From Blastococcus atacamensis (GTDB lineage Bacteria > Actinomycetota > Actinomycetes > Mycobacteriales > Geodermatophilaceae): 46,018 bases of DNA. The position numbers and the translations under genes were made by a program. This document shows, piece by piece, positions 1 to 8,843 of the stretch. Numbering within the stretch: position 1 is the first letter of the stretch; the number at the start of each line of letters is the position of its first letter. Location: positions 1 to 46,018 of the forward strand of contig NZ_POQU01000019.1 in NCBI RefSeq assembly GCF_002938425.1. The letters run 5' to 3'. The notes beneath the pieces are model-generated. The model ran no database searches. It saw nothing but the letters and a program-made list of their open reading frames with translations, and was not told the DNA's origin.

Positions 1-453
1 TTCTTGTGTGTTTTTGTATCTTGTTGGTGACGCGACGTCAGATAGCCTGTTCTACACTCTCCGCATCGTCGGCAGTGTCTGATGTGTAGAATGGCTGTGG
101 ACGACGCCGGGGGACGGGCGGTCCATCGGTCACGCTGCCGCCATGAGCAGGCGCTACCTGAGCGGGGTCTGCCTCGGCCCGCACGCGGTAGCGGCCGGGG
201 CGGCTTCCGGCAAGCAGCTGGAGTCAGGTCTCCACCGCCACCTGCTGCACGACGTGCAGGCCGACCCCGCGCTGACAGCGGTCCACCAGCTGTTCGCGCG
301 GGGCGCTGCCCTGGTGCTGCCCCACGACGTCGTCCGTGGTCGTCGTGCCCCGGGAGTCCCCGTGGCGCCCAGCGGGCGGCGACGGGCGCCGTCCCCTGGG
401 GGAGCGGCGCCCGTCACTGCACTGCCGTCGGCCTCGCGAGGAGGTCGACGTCT
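1..453. other. Gene-poor left edge with AT-rich start
   Basis: No convincing gene is seen. The first 95 bases are clearly more AT-rich than the rest of the window and look like a promoter region: TTGTTG at 21-26 and TAGCCT at 43-48 are 16 bases apart, and TACACT lies at 53-58. An 8-bp inverted repeat, TTCTACAC at 50-57 and GTGTAGAA at 84-91, flanks a 26-base spacer and could be an operator. A plus-strand open frame from 143 starts with an ATG but runs through the opposite strand of the csbD-like gene and has no recognisable domain, so I do not call it. Confidence 0.4.
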
Positions 454-624
454 TTACTTGAAGACGTCCTTGACCTTCTCGCCGGCCTGCTTGAGATTGC
501 CCTTGGACTCTTCCTTCTGCCCCTCGGCCTGCAGGTCGCGGTTGTCGGTGGCGTCACCGACGGCCTGCTTGCCCTTGCCGGAGACCTCTTCGATCTTGTC
601 CGTCAGCTTGTCCGTGCCGCTCAT
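454..624 (-). CDS. CsbD family stress-response protein
   Basis: A 56-residue, very hydrophilic, lysine- and glutamate-rich protein that starts MSGTDKLTDKIEEVSGKGKQ and ends in KVKDVFK, typical in length and sequence for the CsbD family. CsbD proteins are general-stress proteins (SigB-controlled in Bacillus) of unknown biochemical function, thought to be soluble and helical. The start is chosen from a strong GGAGGT seven bases upstream of the ATG. The frame stays open further upstream, but that part resembles intergenic sequence and is ignored. It stands alone, divergent from the opp operon. On the minus strand GGGTAG lies upstream, weakly like a SigB-type -10, but no good -35 partner is visible. 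Confidence 0.88.
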   Translation of the reverse strand: MSGTDKLTDKIEEVSGKGKQAVGDATDNRDLQAEGQKEESKGNLKQAGEKVKDVFK

Positions 625-992
625 CGCGCTACCTCCGTGGTCGTCGTCGATCGTGCGCAACCCACCTACCCGGTGGTCGAGCGCCCGACACCCGTGGCAC
701 GGATGGGCTGAAAGGCGTCCGGCGGACCCCGACCGGGGCTGGAAGGAACTGCGCGGACCGTCGCCGGGAGCGCGGAACTTATGGTTGTCGCGCGAATCGT
801 GAGCCCAGGTCACAACTCGATGACGTCCGTGGACACCTTCTCCGAGGCGTGCCTAGGGTCCACCCGTCGCAGCCGGATGCGTGATCGTCCGGTTGCGTTC
901 GGCTCGTGACCAGTCAGTCGTCCACACGCCCGTCGGGCCGTGGGACGACCTGTCCGTTCCCCCCGCCATGCGGGACGAGGGAGGCATTGCAC
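625..992. promoter_or_regulatory. Divergent csbD / oppA intergenic region
   Basis: This 368-base gap has no gene. For oppA the best promoter candidate is TGGACA at 830-835 and TAGGGT at 854-859 with an 18-base spacer, which would give a leader of about 125 bases before the GTG start. The leader contains no riboswitch that I recognise. Confidence 0.35.
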
Positions 993-2645
993 GTGAACTT
1001 GAGCAAGCGCAGAGGTGCGCTCGTCGCGGCCGGCGTCGCCGCCGCGATGGTCCTGTCCGCCTGTGGCGGTAGCGACGACAACGGCGGCGGTGAGGGTGGC
1101 GGCGCGACCGGCGGCACCTTCAGCATGTACATCAACGAGCCCGAGAACCCGCTGGTGCCCGGTAACACCACCGAGAGCGAGGGTTCGCAGGTCGTCAAGT
1201 CCCTGTGGACCGGCCTGATCCAGTACGGCCCCGAGGGCGAGGTGGAGTACACCGGCGTCGCCGAGGACATCACCTCCGACGACAACACCACCTGGACCGT
1301 CAAGCTCAAGGACGGCTGGACCTTCCACGACGGCACCCCGGTGACGGCGCAGTCCTTCGTCGACGCGTGGAACTACACCGCCTACAGCCCCAACGCGCAG
1401 GGCGCCTCGTACTTCTTCTCGAACATCGAGGGCTACGACGCGCTGCAGGCCCCGACCGACGACGAGGGCAACGTCACCGGTGAGCCCACCGCGACGGAGA
1501 TGACCGGCCTCACGGTCGAGGACGACACGACCTTCACCGTCACCCTCACCGACCCGTTCGCCCAGTTCCCCGTGACGGTCGGCTACAACGCCTTCTTCCC
1601 GCTCCCCGAGTCCTTCTTCGAGGACCCGGAGGCCGCCGGCATGAACCCGGTCGGCAACGGCCCGTTCAAGGCCGACGGCGAGTACGTCCCCGGCACCGGC
1701 ATCACGCTGTCGAAGTACGAGGACTACGCCGGCGAGAACGAGGCGCAGGCCGACGGCGTCGAGTACAAGGTCTTCGCCGACCTGAACACCGCCTACACCG
1801 AGGTGCAGGCCGGCAACCTGGACATCACCCGGGACGTGCCGCCGGACGCCATCGCCACGGCGGCCGACGAGTTCGGTGACCGGTTCCTCGAGTCGCCGTC
1901 GTCGCAGTTCACCTACGTGGGCTTCCCGACCTACGACCCGCGCTACCAGGACAAGCGGGTGCGCCAGGCCTTCTCGATGGCGATCGACCGCAAGGCCATC
2001 ACCGACGCCATCTTCAACGGCACGCGTGCCCCTGCCGACTCGGCCATCGCGCCGGTCGTCGACGGGTACCGCGAGGGTGCCTGCGAGTACTGCGAGGTCG
2101 ACGTCGAGCGCGCCAACGAGCTCCTCGACGAGGCCGGCTTCGACCGCACCCAGCCGGTCGAGCTGTGGTTCAACTCGGGCGCCGGTCACGACGCCTGGAT
2201 GGAGGCCGTCGGCAACCAGCTGCGGGAGAACCTCGGCGTCGACTACCAGCTGCGTGGAGACCTCGACTTCTCGCAGTACCTGCCCCTGGGGGACGAGAAG
2301 GGCTTCACCGGTCCGTTCCGCCTCGCGTGGGCCATGGACTACCCGAGCCCGCAGAACTACCTGGAGCCGCTGTACTCCACGGCCGCTCTGCCGCCGGCCG
2401 GCTCGAACTCCGCGTTCTACTCGAACCCTGAGTTCGACGAGCTGGTCGACGAGGGCAACCGCGCCTCGAGCAACGACGAGGCGATCGAGTTCTACAACCA
2501 GGCCGAGGACGTGCTCCTCGAGGACATGCCGATCATCCCGATGTTCTTCGGGCTCGAGCAGGCGGTCCACTCGGAGAACGTGTCCGGCGTCTTCGTCGAC
2601 GTGTTCGGCCAGGTCGACACTTCCCAGGTGACCGTCAACAGCTGA
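993..2645 (+). CDS. oppA: Oligopeptide ABC transporter, substrate-binding lipoprotein
   Basis: This 550-residue lipoprotein captures peptides or similar solutes outside the cell and hands them to the OppBC channel. The N-terminus is a classic lipoprotein signal: KRR, a hydrophobic stretch, then lipobox LSAC with Cys24, followed by a G/S/D-rich linker. The rest matches solute-binding family 5 (extracellular domain 5), with features such as TWTVKLKDGWTFHDGTPVTA near the N-terminus and VRQAFSMAIDR in the middle. I chose GTG at 993 because GGGAGG lies eight bases upstream and it places the signal peptide at the very N-terminus; the in-frame ATG upstream adds 29 unlikely residues. It is the first gene of oppABCDF and is separated from oppB by a strong hairpin. 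The exact substrate cannot be told from sequence. Confidence 0.93.
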   Translation: MNLSKRRGALVAAGVAAAMVLSACGGSDDNGGGEGGGATGGTFSMYINEPENPLVPGNTTESEGSQVVKSLWTGLIQYGPEGEVEYTGVAEDITSDDNTTWTVKLKDGWTFHDGTPVTAQSFVDAWNYTAYSPNAQGASYFFSNIEGYDALQAPTDDEGNVTGEPTATEMTGLTVEDDTTFTVTLTDPFAQFPVTVGYNAFFPLPESFFEDPEAAGMNPVGNGPFKADGEYVPGTGITLSKYEDYAGENEAQADGVEYKVFADLNTAYTEVQAGNLDITRDVPPDAIATAADEFGDRFLESPSSQFTYVGFPTYDPRYQDKRVRQAFSMAIDRKAITDAIFNGTRAPADSAIAPVVDGYREGACEYCEVDVERANELLDEAGFDRTQPVELWFNSGAGHDAWMEAVGNQLRENLGVDYQLRGDLDFSQYLPLGDEKGFTGPFRLAWAMDYPSPQNYLEPLYSTAALPPAGSNSAFYSNPEFDELVDEGNRASSNDEAIEFYNQAEDVLLEDMPIIPMFFGLEQAVHSENVSGVFVDVFGQVDTSQVTVNS

Positions 2646-2669
2646 CGCTCGCCCAGCACGACCCCTGCC

Positions 2670-2712
2670 GCCGCCGGGGGTGCTGTCCGAACGGACAGTC
2701 GCCCCCGGCGGC
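2670..2712 (+). terminator. Strong intercistronic stem-loop between oppA and oppB
   Basis: The arms GCCGCCGGGGG (2670-2680) and CCCCCGGCGGC (2702-2712) pair perfectly, and an inner CTGTCC/GGACAG stem closes a GAAC loop. No T-run follows. In binding-protein-dependent transporters such hairpins often stabilise the upstream mRNA or partly stop transcription, giving more binding protein than permease. That role is inferred here. Confidence 0.6.
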
Positions 2713-2786
2713 GCGCGTGCGGGGCACTTTGGCACGATGTCTCCGCGTCACCGCTGAGCCGGTGACGCGCTCACCCGAGGGGGAAC

Positions 2787-3710
2787 ATGGGCCGCTACGT
2801 TGCGCGCCGCCTGCTGCTGACGATCCCCGTCCTGCTCGGCGCCTCGTTCCTCATCTTCGCGATGGTCTACGCCCTGCCCGGCGACCCCATCCGTGCCCTG
2901 GGCGGTGATCGCCCCCTCGCGCCGGCCGTCGTCGCGCAGCTGAAGCAGGAGTTCAACCTCAACGACCCGCTCGGCATCCAGTACCTCAAGTATTTGGGTG
3001 ACATGGCGCAGGGCGACCTCGGCACCGACTTCCGCGGCCGGCCGGTCCTCGACACGATCTCCCAGCGGCTGCCGATCACGATCAAGCTGACGGTCGTGGC
3101 CATCGCCATCGAGGCCGTCATCGGCATCGCCGCCGGCGTGCTCGCCGGCATCCGTCGAAACAGCTTCTTCGACAACGTCGTCCTGGTGTCGACGACGCTG
3201 GTCGTCTCGATCCCGATCCTGGTGCTGGCCTTCATCGCCCAGTTCGTGTTCGGCCTCAGGCTGGGGCTCTTCCCGATCTCGGGGGTGCAGGAGGGCTGGT
3301 ACAGCTTCCTGCTCCCGGGCTTCGTGCTCGCCTCCGGATCGCTGGCCTACGTCGCGCGGCTGACCCGGACCAGCGTGGCGGAGAACATGCGTGCGGACTA
3401 CGTGCGCACCGCCCGGGCCAAGGGGCTGCCGAACCGGACCGTCGTCATCCGCCACACGCTGCGCAACAGCCTGATCCCGGTGGTCACGTTCGTCGGCGCC
3501 GACATCGGCACGCTGCTCGGCGGGGCCATCGTCACCGAGTCGGTGTTCAACCTCCCTGGCATCGGCCGAGCGATCTTCGACGCGGTGCGGGCCCAGGAGG
3601 GTGCGGTCGTGGTCGGCATCGTCACCCTGATGGTCTTCTTCTTCATCTTCTTCAACCTGGTCGTCGACGTGCTCTACGCCGTCCTCGACCCGAGGATCCG
3701 CTATGAGTGA
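2787..3710 (+). CDS. oppB: Oligopeptide ABC transporter permease OppB
   Basis: An integral membrane permease of 307 residues, one half of the OppBC transmembrane channel. It starts MGRYVARRLLLTIPVLLGAS, has about six hydrophobic segments, and carries the cytoplasmic EAA coupling loop (YVRTARAKGLPNRTVVIRH, around residue 205) that docks on the OppD/OppF ATPases. The extracytoplasmic part after the first helix, with the conserved LPGDP motif, is typical of the OppB/DppB branch. The ATG is preceded by GAGGGGG. The 3' end overlaps oppC by eight bases (ATGAGTGA), a sign of translational coupling. Confidence 0.95.
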   Translation: MGRYVARRLLLTIPVLLGASFLIFAMVYALPGDPIRALGGDRPLAPAVVAQLKQEFNLNDPLGIQYLKYLGDMAQGDLGTDFRGRPVLDTISQRLPITIKLTVVAIAIEAVIGIAAGVLAGIRRNSFFDNVVLVSTTLVVSIPILVLAFIAQFVFGLRLGLFPISGVQEGWYSFLLPGFVLASGSLAYVARLTRTSVAENMRADYVRTARAKGLPNRTVVIRHTLRNSLIPVVTFVGADIGTLLGGAIVTESVFNLPGIGRAIFDAVRAQEGAVVVGIVTLMVFFFIFFNLVVDVLYAVLDPRIRYE

Positions 3711-4653
3711 CCAGCAGCAGGCCGATCTGCGCAAGGACGAGGTCGAGGCCGGCACCACCACGGGTCTGGCCAGCCCGTCGGTCGACGTCACCAGTGATCG
3801 GCAGAACAGCCTGTGGAGCGACGCCTGGAAGCAGCTGCGGCGCAACGTCCTCTTCTGGATCGGCGCCGTGCTGGGGCTGCTCTTCCTGTTGATGGCGCTG
3901 TTCCCGAAGGTGTTCTCCCGCGGTGCCGATCCCCGCGACTGCAGCCTCTCCCGCTCGGGCCAGGCGCCCTCGTCGGAGCACTGGTTCGGATTCGACCAGC
4001 AGGGCTGCGACTACATGGCCAACGTCGTTCACGGCGCGCGGAACTCGCTGATCATCGGCCTGCTGGCGGTGGTCGTGATCCTGCTCCTGGGCGTGGTGGT
4101 GGGCGCGATCAGCGGTTTCTTCGGCGGGTGGGTCGACAGCCTGCTCTCCCGCGTGGCCGACATCTTCTACGCGCTCCCGCTGATCCTCGGCGCGCTCGTG
4201 GTGCTGCGCAGCGGCTTCCTCGGCCGGGGGGTCGTGGCGGTGGCGATCGCGCTGGCCGCCTTCGGGTGGATGACCGCGATGCGCCTCGTGCGCTCCCAGG
4301 TGATCGCGGTCAAGAGCTCGGACTACGTGGCCGCGGCCCGCGCCATGGGTGCGTCCAACGGCCGGATCCTGCTGCGGCACATCCTGCCCAACGCGATCGC
4401 GCCGGTGCTGGTCTACGCGACCATCACCATCGGCGTGCTGATCGCGGCGGAGGCCACGCTGACCTTCCTCGGCGTCGGGCTGCAGCGCCCGGCGATCTCG
4501 TGGGGGCTGCAGATCGACGCCGGTCAGCGCCTGCTGCGCGTCGCCCCGCACCTGGTCTTCTTCCCCAGCCTGATCCTGACCATGACGGTGATGGCGTTCG
4601 TCATGATGGGCGACGCACTGCGCGACGCCCTCGACCCGAGGCAGCGTTCATGA
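3703..4653 (+). CDS. oppC: Oligopeptide ABC transporter permease OppC
   Basis: The second permease subunit, 316 residues. It has a longer polar N-terminus (about 45 residues) typical of OppC/DppC, then six predicted helices and an EAA loop (SDYVAAARAMGASNGRILLR, around residue 207). The loop between the first two helices contains two cysteines (DCSLSRSGQ and QQGCDYMANV), which could form an extracytoplasmic disulfide; this is seen in many actinobacterial OppC proteins and is inferred here. The start overlaps oppB and the stop overlaps oppD as ATGA, so oppBCDF is translated as a tightly coupled unit. Confidence 0.95.
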   Translation: MSDQQQADLRKDEVEAGTTTGLASPSVDVTSDRQNSLWSDAWKQLRRNVLFWIGAVLGLLFLLMALFPKVFSRGADPRDCSLSRSGQAPSSEHWFGFDQQGCDYMANVVHGARNSLIIGLLAVVVILLLGVVVGAISGFFGGWVDSLLSRVADIFYALPLILGALVVLRSGFLGRGVVAVAIALAAFGWMTAMRLVRSQVIAVKSSDYVAAARAMGASNGRILLRHILPNAIAPVLVYATITIGVLIAAEATLTFLGVGLQRPAISWGLQIDAGQRLLRVAPHLVFFPSLILTMTVMAFVMMGDALRDALDPRQRS

Positions 4654-5702
4654 GCACCGCGTCGACATCCGCACCGTCCGGCTCCGCCCGCGCCGGGTTC
4701 GGCCCGATCCTCGAGGTCCAGGACCTGCGGGTGCAGTTCCGCACCGGGTCCGGTCTGGTCAACGCCGTCAACGGCGTGAGCTACACCGTGTCGGAAGGGG
4801 AGACCCTCGCGATCCTCGGTGAGTCCGGCTCGGGCAAGTCGGTCTCCGCGCAGGCGATCATGGGCATCCTCGACGTGCCGCCGGCGGAGATCACCAGCGG
4901 CCGGATCCTCTTCGAGGGCCGGGACCTGCTCACCGTGTCGGCCGAGGAGCAGCGCAAGGTGCGCGGTCCCGGCATCTCGATGATCTTCCAGGATGCGCTC
5001 TCGTCGCTGAATCCCGTCTACAGCGTCGGCTTCCAGATCGGGGAGATGTTCCGCGCGCACCGCGGCATGTCCCGCAAGGACGCCAAGAAGCGGGCCGTCG
5101 AGCTGATGGACCGGGTCCGCATCCCGGCCGCCGCGCAGCGGGTGAACGACTACCCGCACCAGTTCTCCGGCGGTATGCGCCAGCGCGTCATGATCGCCAT
5201 GGCGATCGCGCTGGACCCGCGGATCCTCATCGCCGACGAGCCCACGACGGCGCTCGACGTCACGGTGCAGGCGCAGGTCATGGACCTGCTCAAGGACCTG
5301 CAGCGCGACACGGGCATGGGTCTGGTGCTGATCACCCACGACCTCGGCGTGGTCAACGAGGTCGCGGACAATGTCGCCGTCATGTACGCCGGTCGTATCG
5401 TCGAGCGGGGCACGGTCGACGACGTCTTCGGCGACCCGGCCCACCCGTACACCGACGGTTTGATGAGCTCCATCCCCCAGCTCGAGGCGAAGGGCGGGCG
5501 GCTGCTGCCGATCGGTGGCCAACCGCCGAACCTGGCCAACATCCCGTCGGGCTGCCCCTTCCACCCGCGGTGCCCCAAGCGCCGGATCGGCGCCGACGCG
5601 CTGCCCGGCCGGCACTGCGCCGAGGACGTTCCGCCGCTGCGGCTGGTCGTCCCGGGCCGCGAGGCGGCCTGCCACTACAGCGAGGAGGTCCTCGGTGCCT
5701 GA
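4650..5702 (+). CDS. oppD: Oligopeptide ABC transporter ATPase OppD
   Basis: A 350-residue ATP-binding subunit that powers peptide import with OppF. Visible motifs are Walker A GESGSGKS (57-64), ABC signature FSGGMRQRV, Walker [13 protein letters not shown] and the H-loop ITHD. The C-terminal oligopeptide/dipeptide domain carries the cysteine-rich GCPFHPRCP segment with two further cysteines, which in DppD-type ATPases binds an iron-sulfur cluster. The ATG at 4650 overlaps the oppC stop (ATGA) and puts about 20 variable residues before the conserved LEVQDLRV. Confidence 0.94.
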   Translation: MSTASTSAPSGSARAGFGPILEVQDLRVQFRTGSGLVNAVNGVSYTVSEGETLAILGESGSGKSVSAQAIMGILDVPPAEITSGRILFEGRDLLTVSAEEQRKVRGPGISMIFQDALSSLNPVYSVGFQIGEMFRAHRGMSRKDAKKRAVELMDRVRIPAAAQRVNDYPHQFSGGMRQRVMIAMAIALDPRILIADEPTTALDVTVQAQVMDLLKDLQRDTGMGLVLITHDLGVVNEVADNVAVMYAGRIVERGTVDDVFGDPAHPYTDGLMSSIPQLEAKGGRLLPIGGQPPNLANIPSGCPFHPRCPKRRIGADALPGRHCAEDVPPLRLVVPGREAACHYSEEVLGA

Positions 5703-6732
5703 ATCCACCGGCAATGCGGTCGCCCCGGGCGAGCCCCTGCTCGAGGTCAAGGACCTCAAGAAGCACTTCCCCCTGACCCAGGGCATCGTCTTCAAGCGCA
5801 CCGTCGGCCACGTCCGCGCGGTCGACGGGGTGAACCTGACGCTGCGCCGCGGCGAGACGTTGGGCCTGGTGGGCGAGTCCGGCTGCGGCAAGTCGACCGT
5901 GAGCAAACTGCTGGTCGCGCTGGAGAAGCCCACGAGCGGGCAGATCCTCTACAAGGGCCGCGACGTCGCGAAGATGGGCGGCCGCGCGCTCAAGGACTAC
6001 CGGCGCGAGGTCCAGATCATCTTCCAGGACCCGTACGCCTCGCTGAACCCGCGGATGACCGTCGGCGACATCGTGGCCGAGGGCTGGTCGGTGCATGCCG
6101 ACATCGCCCCGCGCAAGGGCCGGCTGCAGCGCACCCAGGAGCTGATGGAGCGGGTCGGTCTGAACCCCGACTTCGTCAACCGTTACCCCCACCAGTTCTC
6201 CGGTGGTCAGCGGCAGCGCATCGGCATCGCTCGGGCCCTGGCCCTGCAGCCGGAGATCATCGTGTGCGACGAGCCGGTCAGCGCGCTGGACGTCTCGGTG
6301 CAGGCCCAGGTGGTCAACCTGCTCGAAGACCTGCAGGACGACTTCGGGCTGTCCTACCTGTTCATCGCCCACGACCTCTCGGTCGTCCGGCACATCTCCG
6401 ACCGCGTGGCCGTGATGTACCTCGGCAGCGTGGTGGAGGAGGGCACCGACAGCCAGGTGTACACCTCGGCGTCGCACCCCTACACACAGGCGCTGCTGTC
6501 CTCGGTACCGGTCCACGAGCCGCACCTGCGCGGCCTCAAGGAGCGGATCCTGCTGCAGGGCGACGTCCCGAGCCCCGCGAACCCGCCGTCGGGCTGCCGG
6601 TTCCGCACGCGCTGCTGGAAGGCGCAGGACATCTGCGCCACCGAGGCGCCGGCGCTCGTCGACCGTGGACAGGGCCACCCCTCGGCCTGCCACTTCGCCG
6701 AGGCGCGCACGGTTGTCCCGTTGGAGGGTTGA
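5695..6732 (+). CDS. oppF: Oligopeptide ABC transporter ATPase OppF
   Basis: The partner ATPase of OppD, 345 residues. Walker [10 protein letters not shown] lies at 60-68, followed by signature [17 protein letters not shown] and Walker [13 protein letters not shown]; the C-terminal oligopeptide domain with GCRFRTRCW is present. The GTG start at 5695 follows GGAGG closely and overlaps the oppD stop by eight bases. Last gene of the operon; its stop codon sits inside the terminator stem at 6724-6754. Confidence 0.94.
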   Translation: MPESTGNAVAPGEPLLEVKDLKKHFPLTQGIVFKRTVGHVRAVDGVNLTLRRGETLGLVGESGCGKSTVSKLLVALEKPTSGQILYKGRDVAKMGGRALKDYRREVQIIFQDPYASLNPRMTVGDIVAEGWSVHADIAPRKGRLQRTQELMERVGLNPDFVNRYPHQFSGGQRQRIGIARALALQPEIIVCDEPVSALDVSVQAQVVNLLEDLQDDFGLSYLFIAHDLSVVRHISDRVAVMYLGSVVEEGTDSQVYTSASHPYTQALLSSVPVHEPHLRGLKERILLQGDVPSPANPPSGCRFRTRCWKAQDICATEAPALVDRGQGHPSACHFAEARTVVPLEG

Positions 6733-6754
6733 GCGACCCAGCGGCTCGACCCTC
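6724..6754 (+). terminator. Stem-loop at the end of the opp operon
   Basis: GAGGGTTGAGC (6724-6734) pairs with GCTCGACCCTC (6744-6754) over 11 positions with one G-U pair and a nine-base loop. The oppF stop codon TGA (6730-6732) is within the stem. No clear T-tail follows, as is usual in actinobacterial terminators. Confidence 0.55.
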
Positions 6755-6778
6755 CCAGGGGGCGGTGGGTGATCACAA

Positions 6779-6798
6779 TGCGATCCGGCAGGATCGCA
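6779..6798 (+). promoter_or_regulatory. Perfect palindrome just upstream of mshB
   Basis: TGCGATCC (6779-6786), GGCA loop, GGATCGCA (6791-6798): an 8-bp perfect inverted repeat that ends two bases before the mshB GTG start. No Shine-Dalgarno sequence is present. It could be an operator or a hairpin that controls access to the start codon. Confidence 0.4.
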
Positions 6799-6800
6799 CC

Positions 6801-7697
6801 GTGACCGCATCTCGCCGCCTGCTCCTCGTCCACGCCCACCCGGACGACGAGACGATCAACAACGGCGCCACGATGGCGCGCTACGTCGCCGAGGGCGCCC
6901 ACGTCACGCTGCTCACCTGCACGCTCGGGGAGGAGGGCGAGATCCTCGTGCCGGCGCTGGAGCAGCTGGCGGCCGACCAGGCCGACCAGCTGGGCGGCTA
7001 CCGGATCTGGGAGCTGCGGACGGCGATGGACGCCCTCGGCGTCACCGACATCCGGTTCCTCGGCGGCGCCGGGCGGTACCGCGACTCCGGGATGATGGGC
7101 GTGGCGTCCAACGGCCATCCGCGGGCCTTCTGGAACGCCGACCTCGACGAGGCCGTCGCGCACGCCGTCGCGGTGGTGCGCGACGTGCGCCCGCAGGTGG
7201 TGGTCACGTACGACGAGAACGGCGGCTACGGCCACCCCGACCACATCCAGGCGCACCGGGTGGCGATGGCTGCCGTCGCGGCAGCCGCCGACCCCGCCTA
7301 CCGGCCGGACCTGGGCGAGGCGTGGACGGTCGCCAAGGTCTACTGGTGCTGCATGCCGCGGTCGGTGCTGCAGCGCGGCATCGACGCGCTGGCCGCCGCG
7401 GGTGACCAGACCTTCTTCGAGGGCGTGACCAGCGCCGACGACGTCCCGTTCGCCGTGCCCGACGAGCTGGTGACGACGGCGGTCGACGGCAGCCGCCATG
7501 CGGCGGAGAAGGACGCCGCCATGCGCGCGCACCCCACCCAGATCATGGTCGACGGGCCCTTCTTCGCGCTGTCGAACAACCTGGGCCTGGAGATGATGGC
7601 CGTGGAGTACTACCGGCTGGTGCAGGGCGAGCGCGGGCCTGCGGGGCCCGGCCCGGAGGGGTGGGAGGACGACCTCTTCGCCGGTCTGCCCGGATGA
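6801..7697 (+). CDS. mshB: GlcNAc-Ins deacetylase, mycothiol biosynthesis (MshB)
   Basis: This zinc enzyme removes the acetyl group from GlcNAc-Ins to give GlcN-Ins, the second committed step of mycothiol synthesis in the actinobacterial cytoplasm. The 298-residue protein has the PIG-L/LmbE fold signature HAHPDDE with His13 and Asp16, and GGYGHPDH with His145 and His148; these correspond to the zinc site of M. tuberculosis MshB, with nearly identical numbering. The GTG start fits that alignment. MshB is paralogous to mycothiol conjugate amidase (Mca), but the downstream membrane-protein gene matches the mshB-Rv1171 arrangement of M. tuberculosis. There is no Shine-Dalgarno sequence, and a palindrome abuts the start. 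Confidence 0.93.
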   Translation: MTASRRLLLVHAHPDDETINNGATMARYVAEGAHVTLLTCTLGEEGEILVPALEQLAADQADQLGGYRIWELRTAMDALGVTDIRFLGGAGRYRDSGMMGVASNGHPRAFWNADLDEAVAHAVAVVRDVRPQVVVTYDENGGYGHPDHIQAHRVAMAAVAAAADPAYRPDLGEAWTVAKVYWCCMPRSVLQRGIDALAAAGDQTFFEGVTSADDVPFAVPDELVTTAVDGSRHAAEKDAAMRAHPTQIMVDGPFFALSNNLGLEMMAVEYYRLVQGERGPAGPGPEGWEDDLFAGLPG

Positions 7698-8107
7698 CGT
7701 CGGTGCGCACTGCCGGCTGGGGGGTGTGCGCCGTCGTCGTCGCCGGGTGGCTGGCCGTGGTCGAGGTGTTCTGGCTGCCGCTGCGCATCGGGGGGATGCC
7801 GGTCCCCGTGTCGGTCCTCGCCGCGGTCGTCGGCAACGTGCTGCTCGTGCGGGTGGCGCTGCGCGTGTCGGGCTCGCGGGTGGTCGCGGTGCTGCCGGCG
7901 GTCGTCTGGCTCGCGGTCGCGGTGGCGGCCATGGGCCGGCGGGCCGAGGGGGACCTGGTCATCGTCAGCAACGGGCTGAACCTGACCTTCCTGGCGCTGG
8001 GCGTGGTCGCCGCCGCGCTCTCGGTGGGGCTGGTGCTGGGGGAGCCGCGCGGCCGGGTCAGCGCAGCGCCGGCGCCGTCCGGTAGTGGTAGCGGTGGTGC
8101 TCGGTGA
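7694..8107 (+). CDS. Small membrane protein encoded after mshB
   Basis: A 137-residue, strongly hydrophobic protein with about four membrane segments and a short cytoplasmic tail rich in Gly, Ser and Ala. Its ATG overlaps the mshB stop as ATGA, so it is translationally coupled to mshB. M. tuberculosis also has a small membrane protein (Rv1171) directly after mshB, which suggests a conserved but unassigned partner. No catalytic motif is visible. The last 50 bases overlap the 3' end of the convergent GNAT gene. Function unknown. Confidence 0.75.
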   Translation: MTSVRTAGWGVCAVVVAGWLAVVEVFWLPLRIGGMPVPVSVLAAVVGNVLLVRVALRVSGSRVVAVLPAVVWLAVAVAAMGRRAEGDLVIVSNGLNLTFLALGVVAAALSVGLVLGEPRGRVSAAPAPSGSGSGGAR

Positions 8108-8822
8108 AGCCCAGCCGCTCGTAGAGGGCCAGGGCCGGCGCGTTCGAGGCGGCGACCTGCAGCAGGCAGGCGCGCCCACCCCGCGCACGCGCGTCCGCGC
8201 CCAGCGCCGCCATCACCGCGATGGCCAGGCCGCGGCGGCGGTAGCGCTCGGCGACCGTCACAGCGCTGATCACCAGCCATCCGTCCTCCAGGACCCCGCG
8301 AGCGACCGCCGCGAGCGGCGCCGGCCGGTCGTCGAGGCGGACCGAGGCGAAGACCGGGCGGTTGCCGGTGCGGAGCACCGCCGCCGCAGCCGGGGGCAGG
8401 GCGGCCCCCCGGTAGCGGTAGCCGTCCAGCCAGGCATCGTCCGGCTCGGCCGCGAGGGTCACGGGGGTCGACGGTGGCCGCTCGGCCCAGCCGACGAGTG
8501 ACGAGGCGAGCACGAGGTTGTCCTCGTCCCGGGTCCAGCCGGCGGCGGCGAACGCCGCGTCGGCCTGCTCGCCTCCCGGCATCGGGACGGCGGCGCACGG
8601 GCGCAGGCCCCGCGCGCGGTACCACCGGGTCACCTCGGCGACCGCCGACGACGGGTCCGACGGCGGAGCGCCCACGACGAGCACCGAGTTGGCGCGGCCG
8701 GTGAACCCTCCGCCGGCGCGCAGCAGCCAGTCGCCGTGCGCCTCCTCCTCGGAGCCGCGCCAGGTGCGGGCCGCCAGCCGCTCGAGATCGTCAACGGGAA
8801 CCAACGGCAGCGCGGCGGACAC
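8058..8822 (-). CDS. GNAT family N-acetyltransferase
   Basis: A 254-residue protein with a C-terminal GNAT domain: VTVAERYRRRGLAIAVMAAL (acetyl-CoA pyrophosphate loop, residues about 190-210) and [15 protein letters not shown] near the end. The N-terminal half, with WRGSEEEAHGDWLLRAGGGF, resembles the actinobacterial family that includes M. tuberculosis Rv0428c, in which a degenerate first domain precedes the active GNAT domain; this link is from memory. The substrate is unknown. GTG start. It lies 21 bases downstream of the GGDEF-EAL gene on the same strand and could be co-transcribed with it. Confidence 0.85.
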   Translation of the reverse strand: MSAALPLVPVDDLERLAARTWRGSEEEAHGDWLLRAGGGFTGRANSVLVVGAPPSDPSSAVAEVTRWYRARGLRPCAAVPMPGGEQADAAFAAAGWTRDEDNLVLASSLVGWAERPPSTPVTLAAEPDDAWLDGYRYRGAALPPAAAAVLRTGNRPVFASVRLDDRPAPLAAVARGVLEDGWLVISAVTVAERYRRRGLAIAVMAALGADARARGGRACLLQVAASNAPALALYERLGFTEHHRYHYRTAPALR

Positions 8823-8843
8823 CGCACGATCATGCCGCGCGGC

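Noticed and set aside
143-802. Plus-strand frame starting MSRRYLSGVC opposite the CsbD gene
   Set aside because: It is antisense to a gene with a strong ribosome site and a clear family match, and its own translation has no domain.
810-2735. A 641-codon open frame on the minus strand opposite oppA
   Set aside because: Its Val/Arg/Gly/Leu-rich translation is the usual mirror of a GC-rich gene; oppA on the plus strand has a signal peptide and family motifs.
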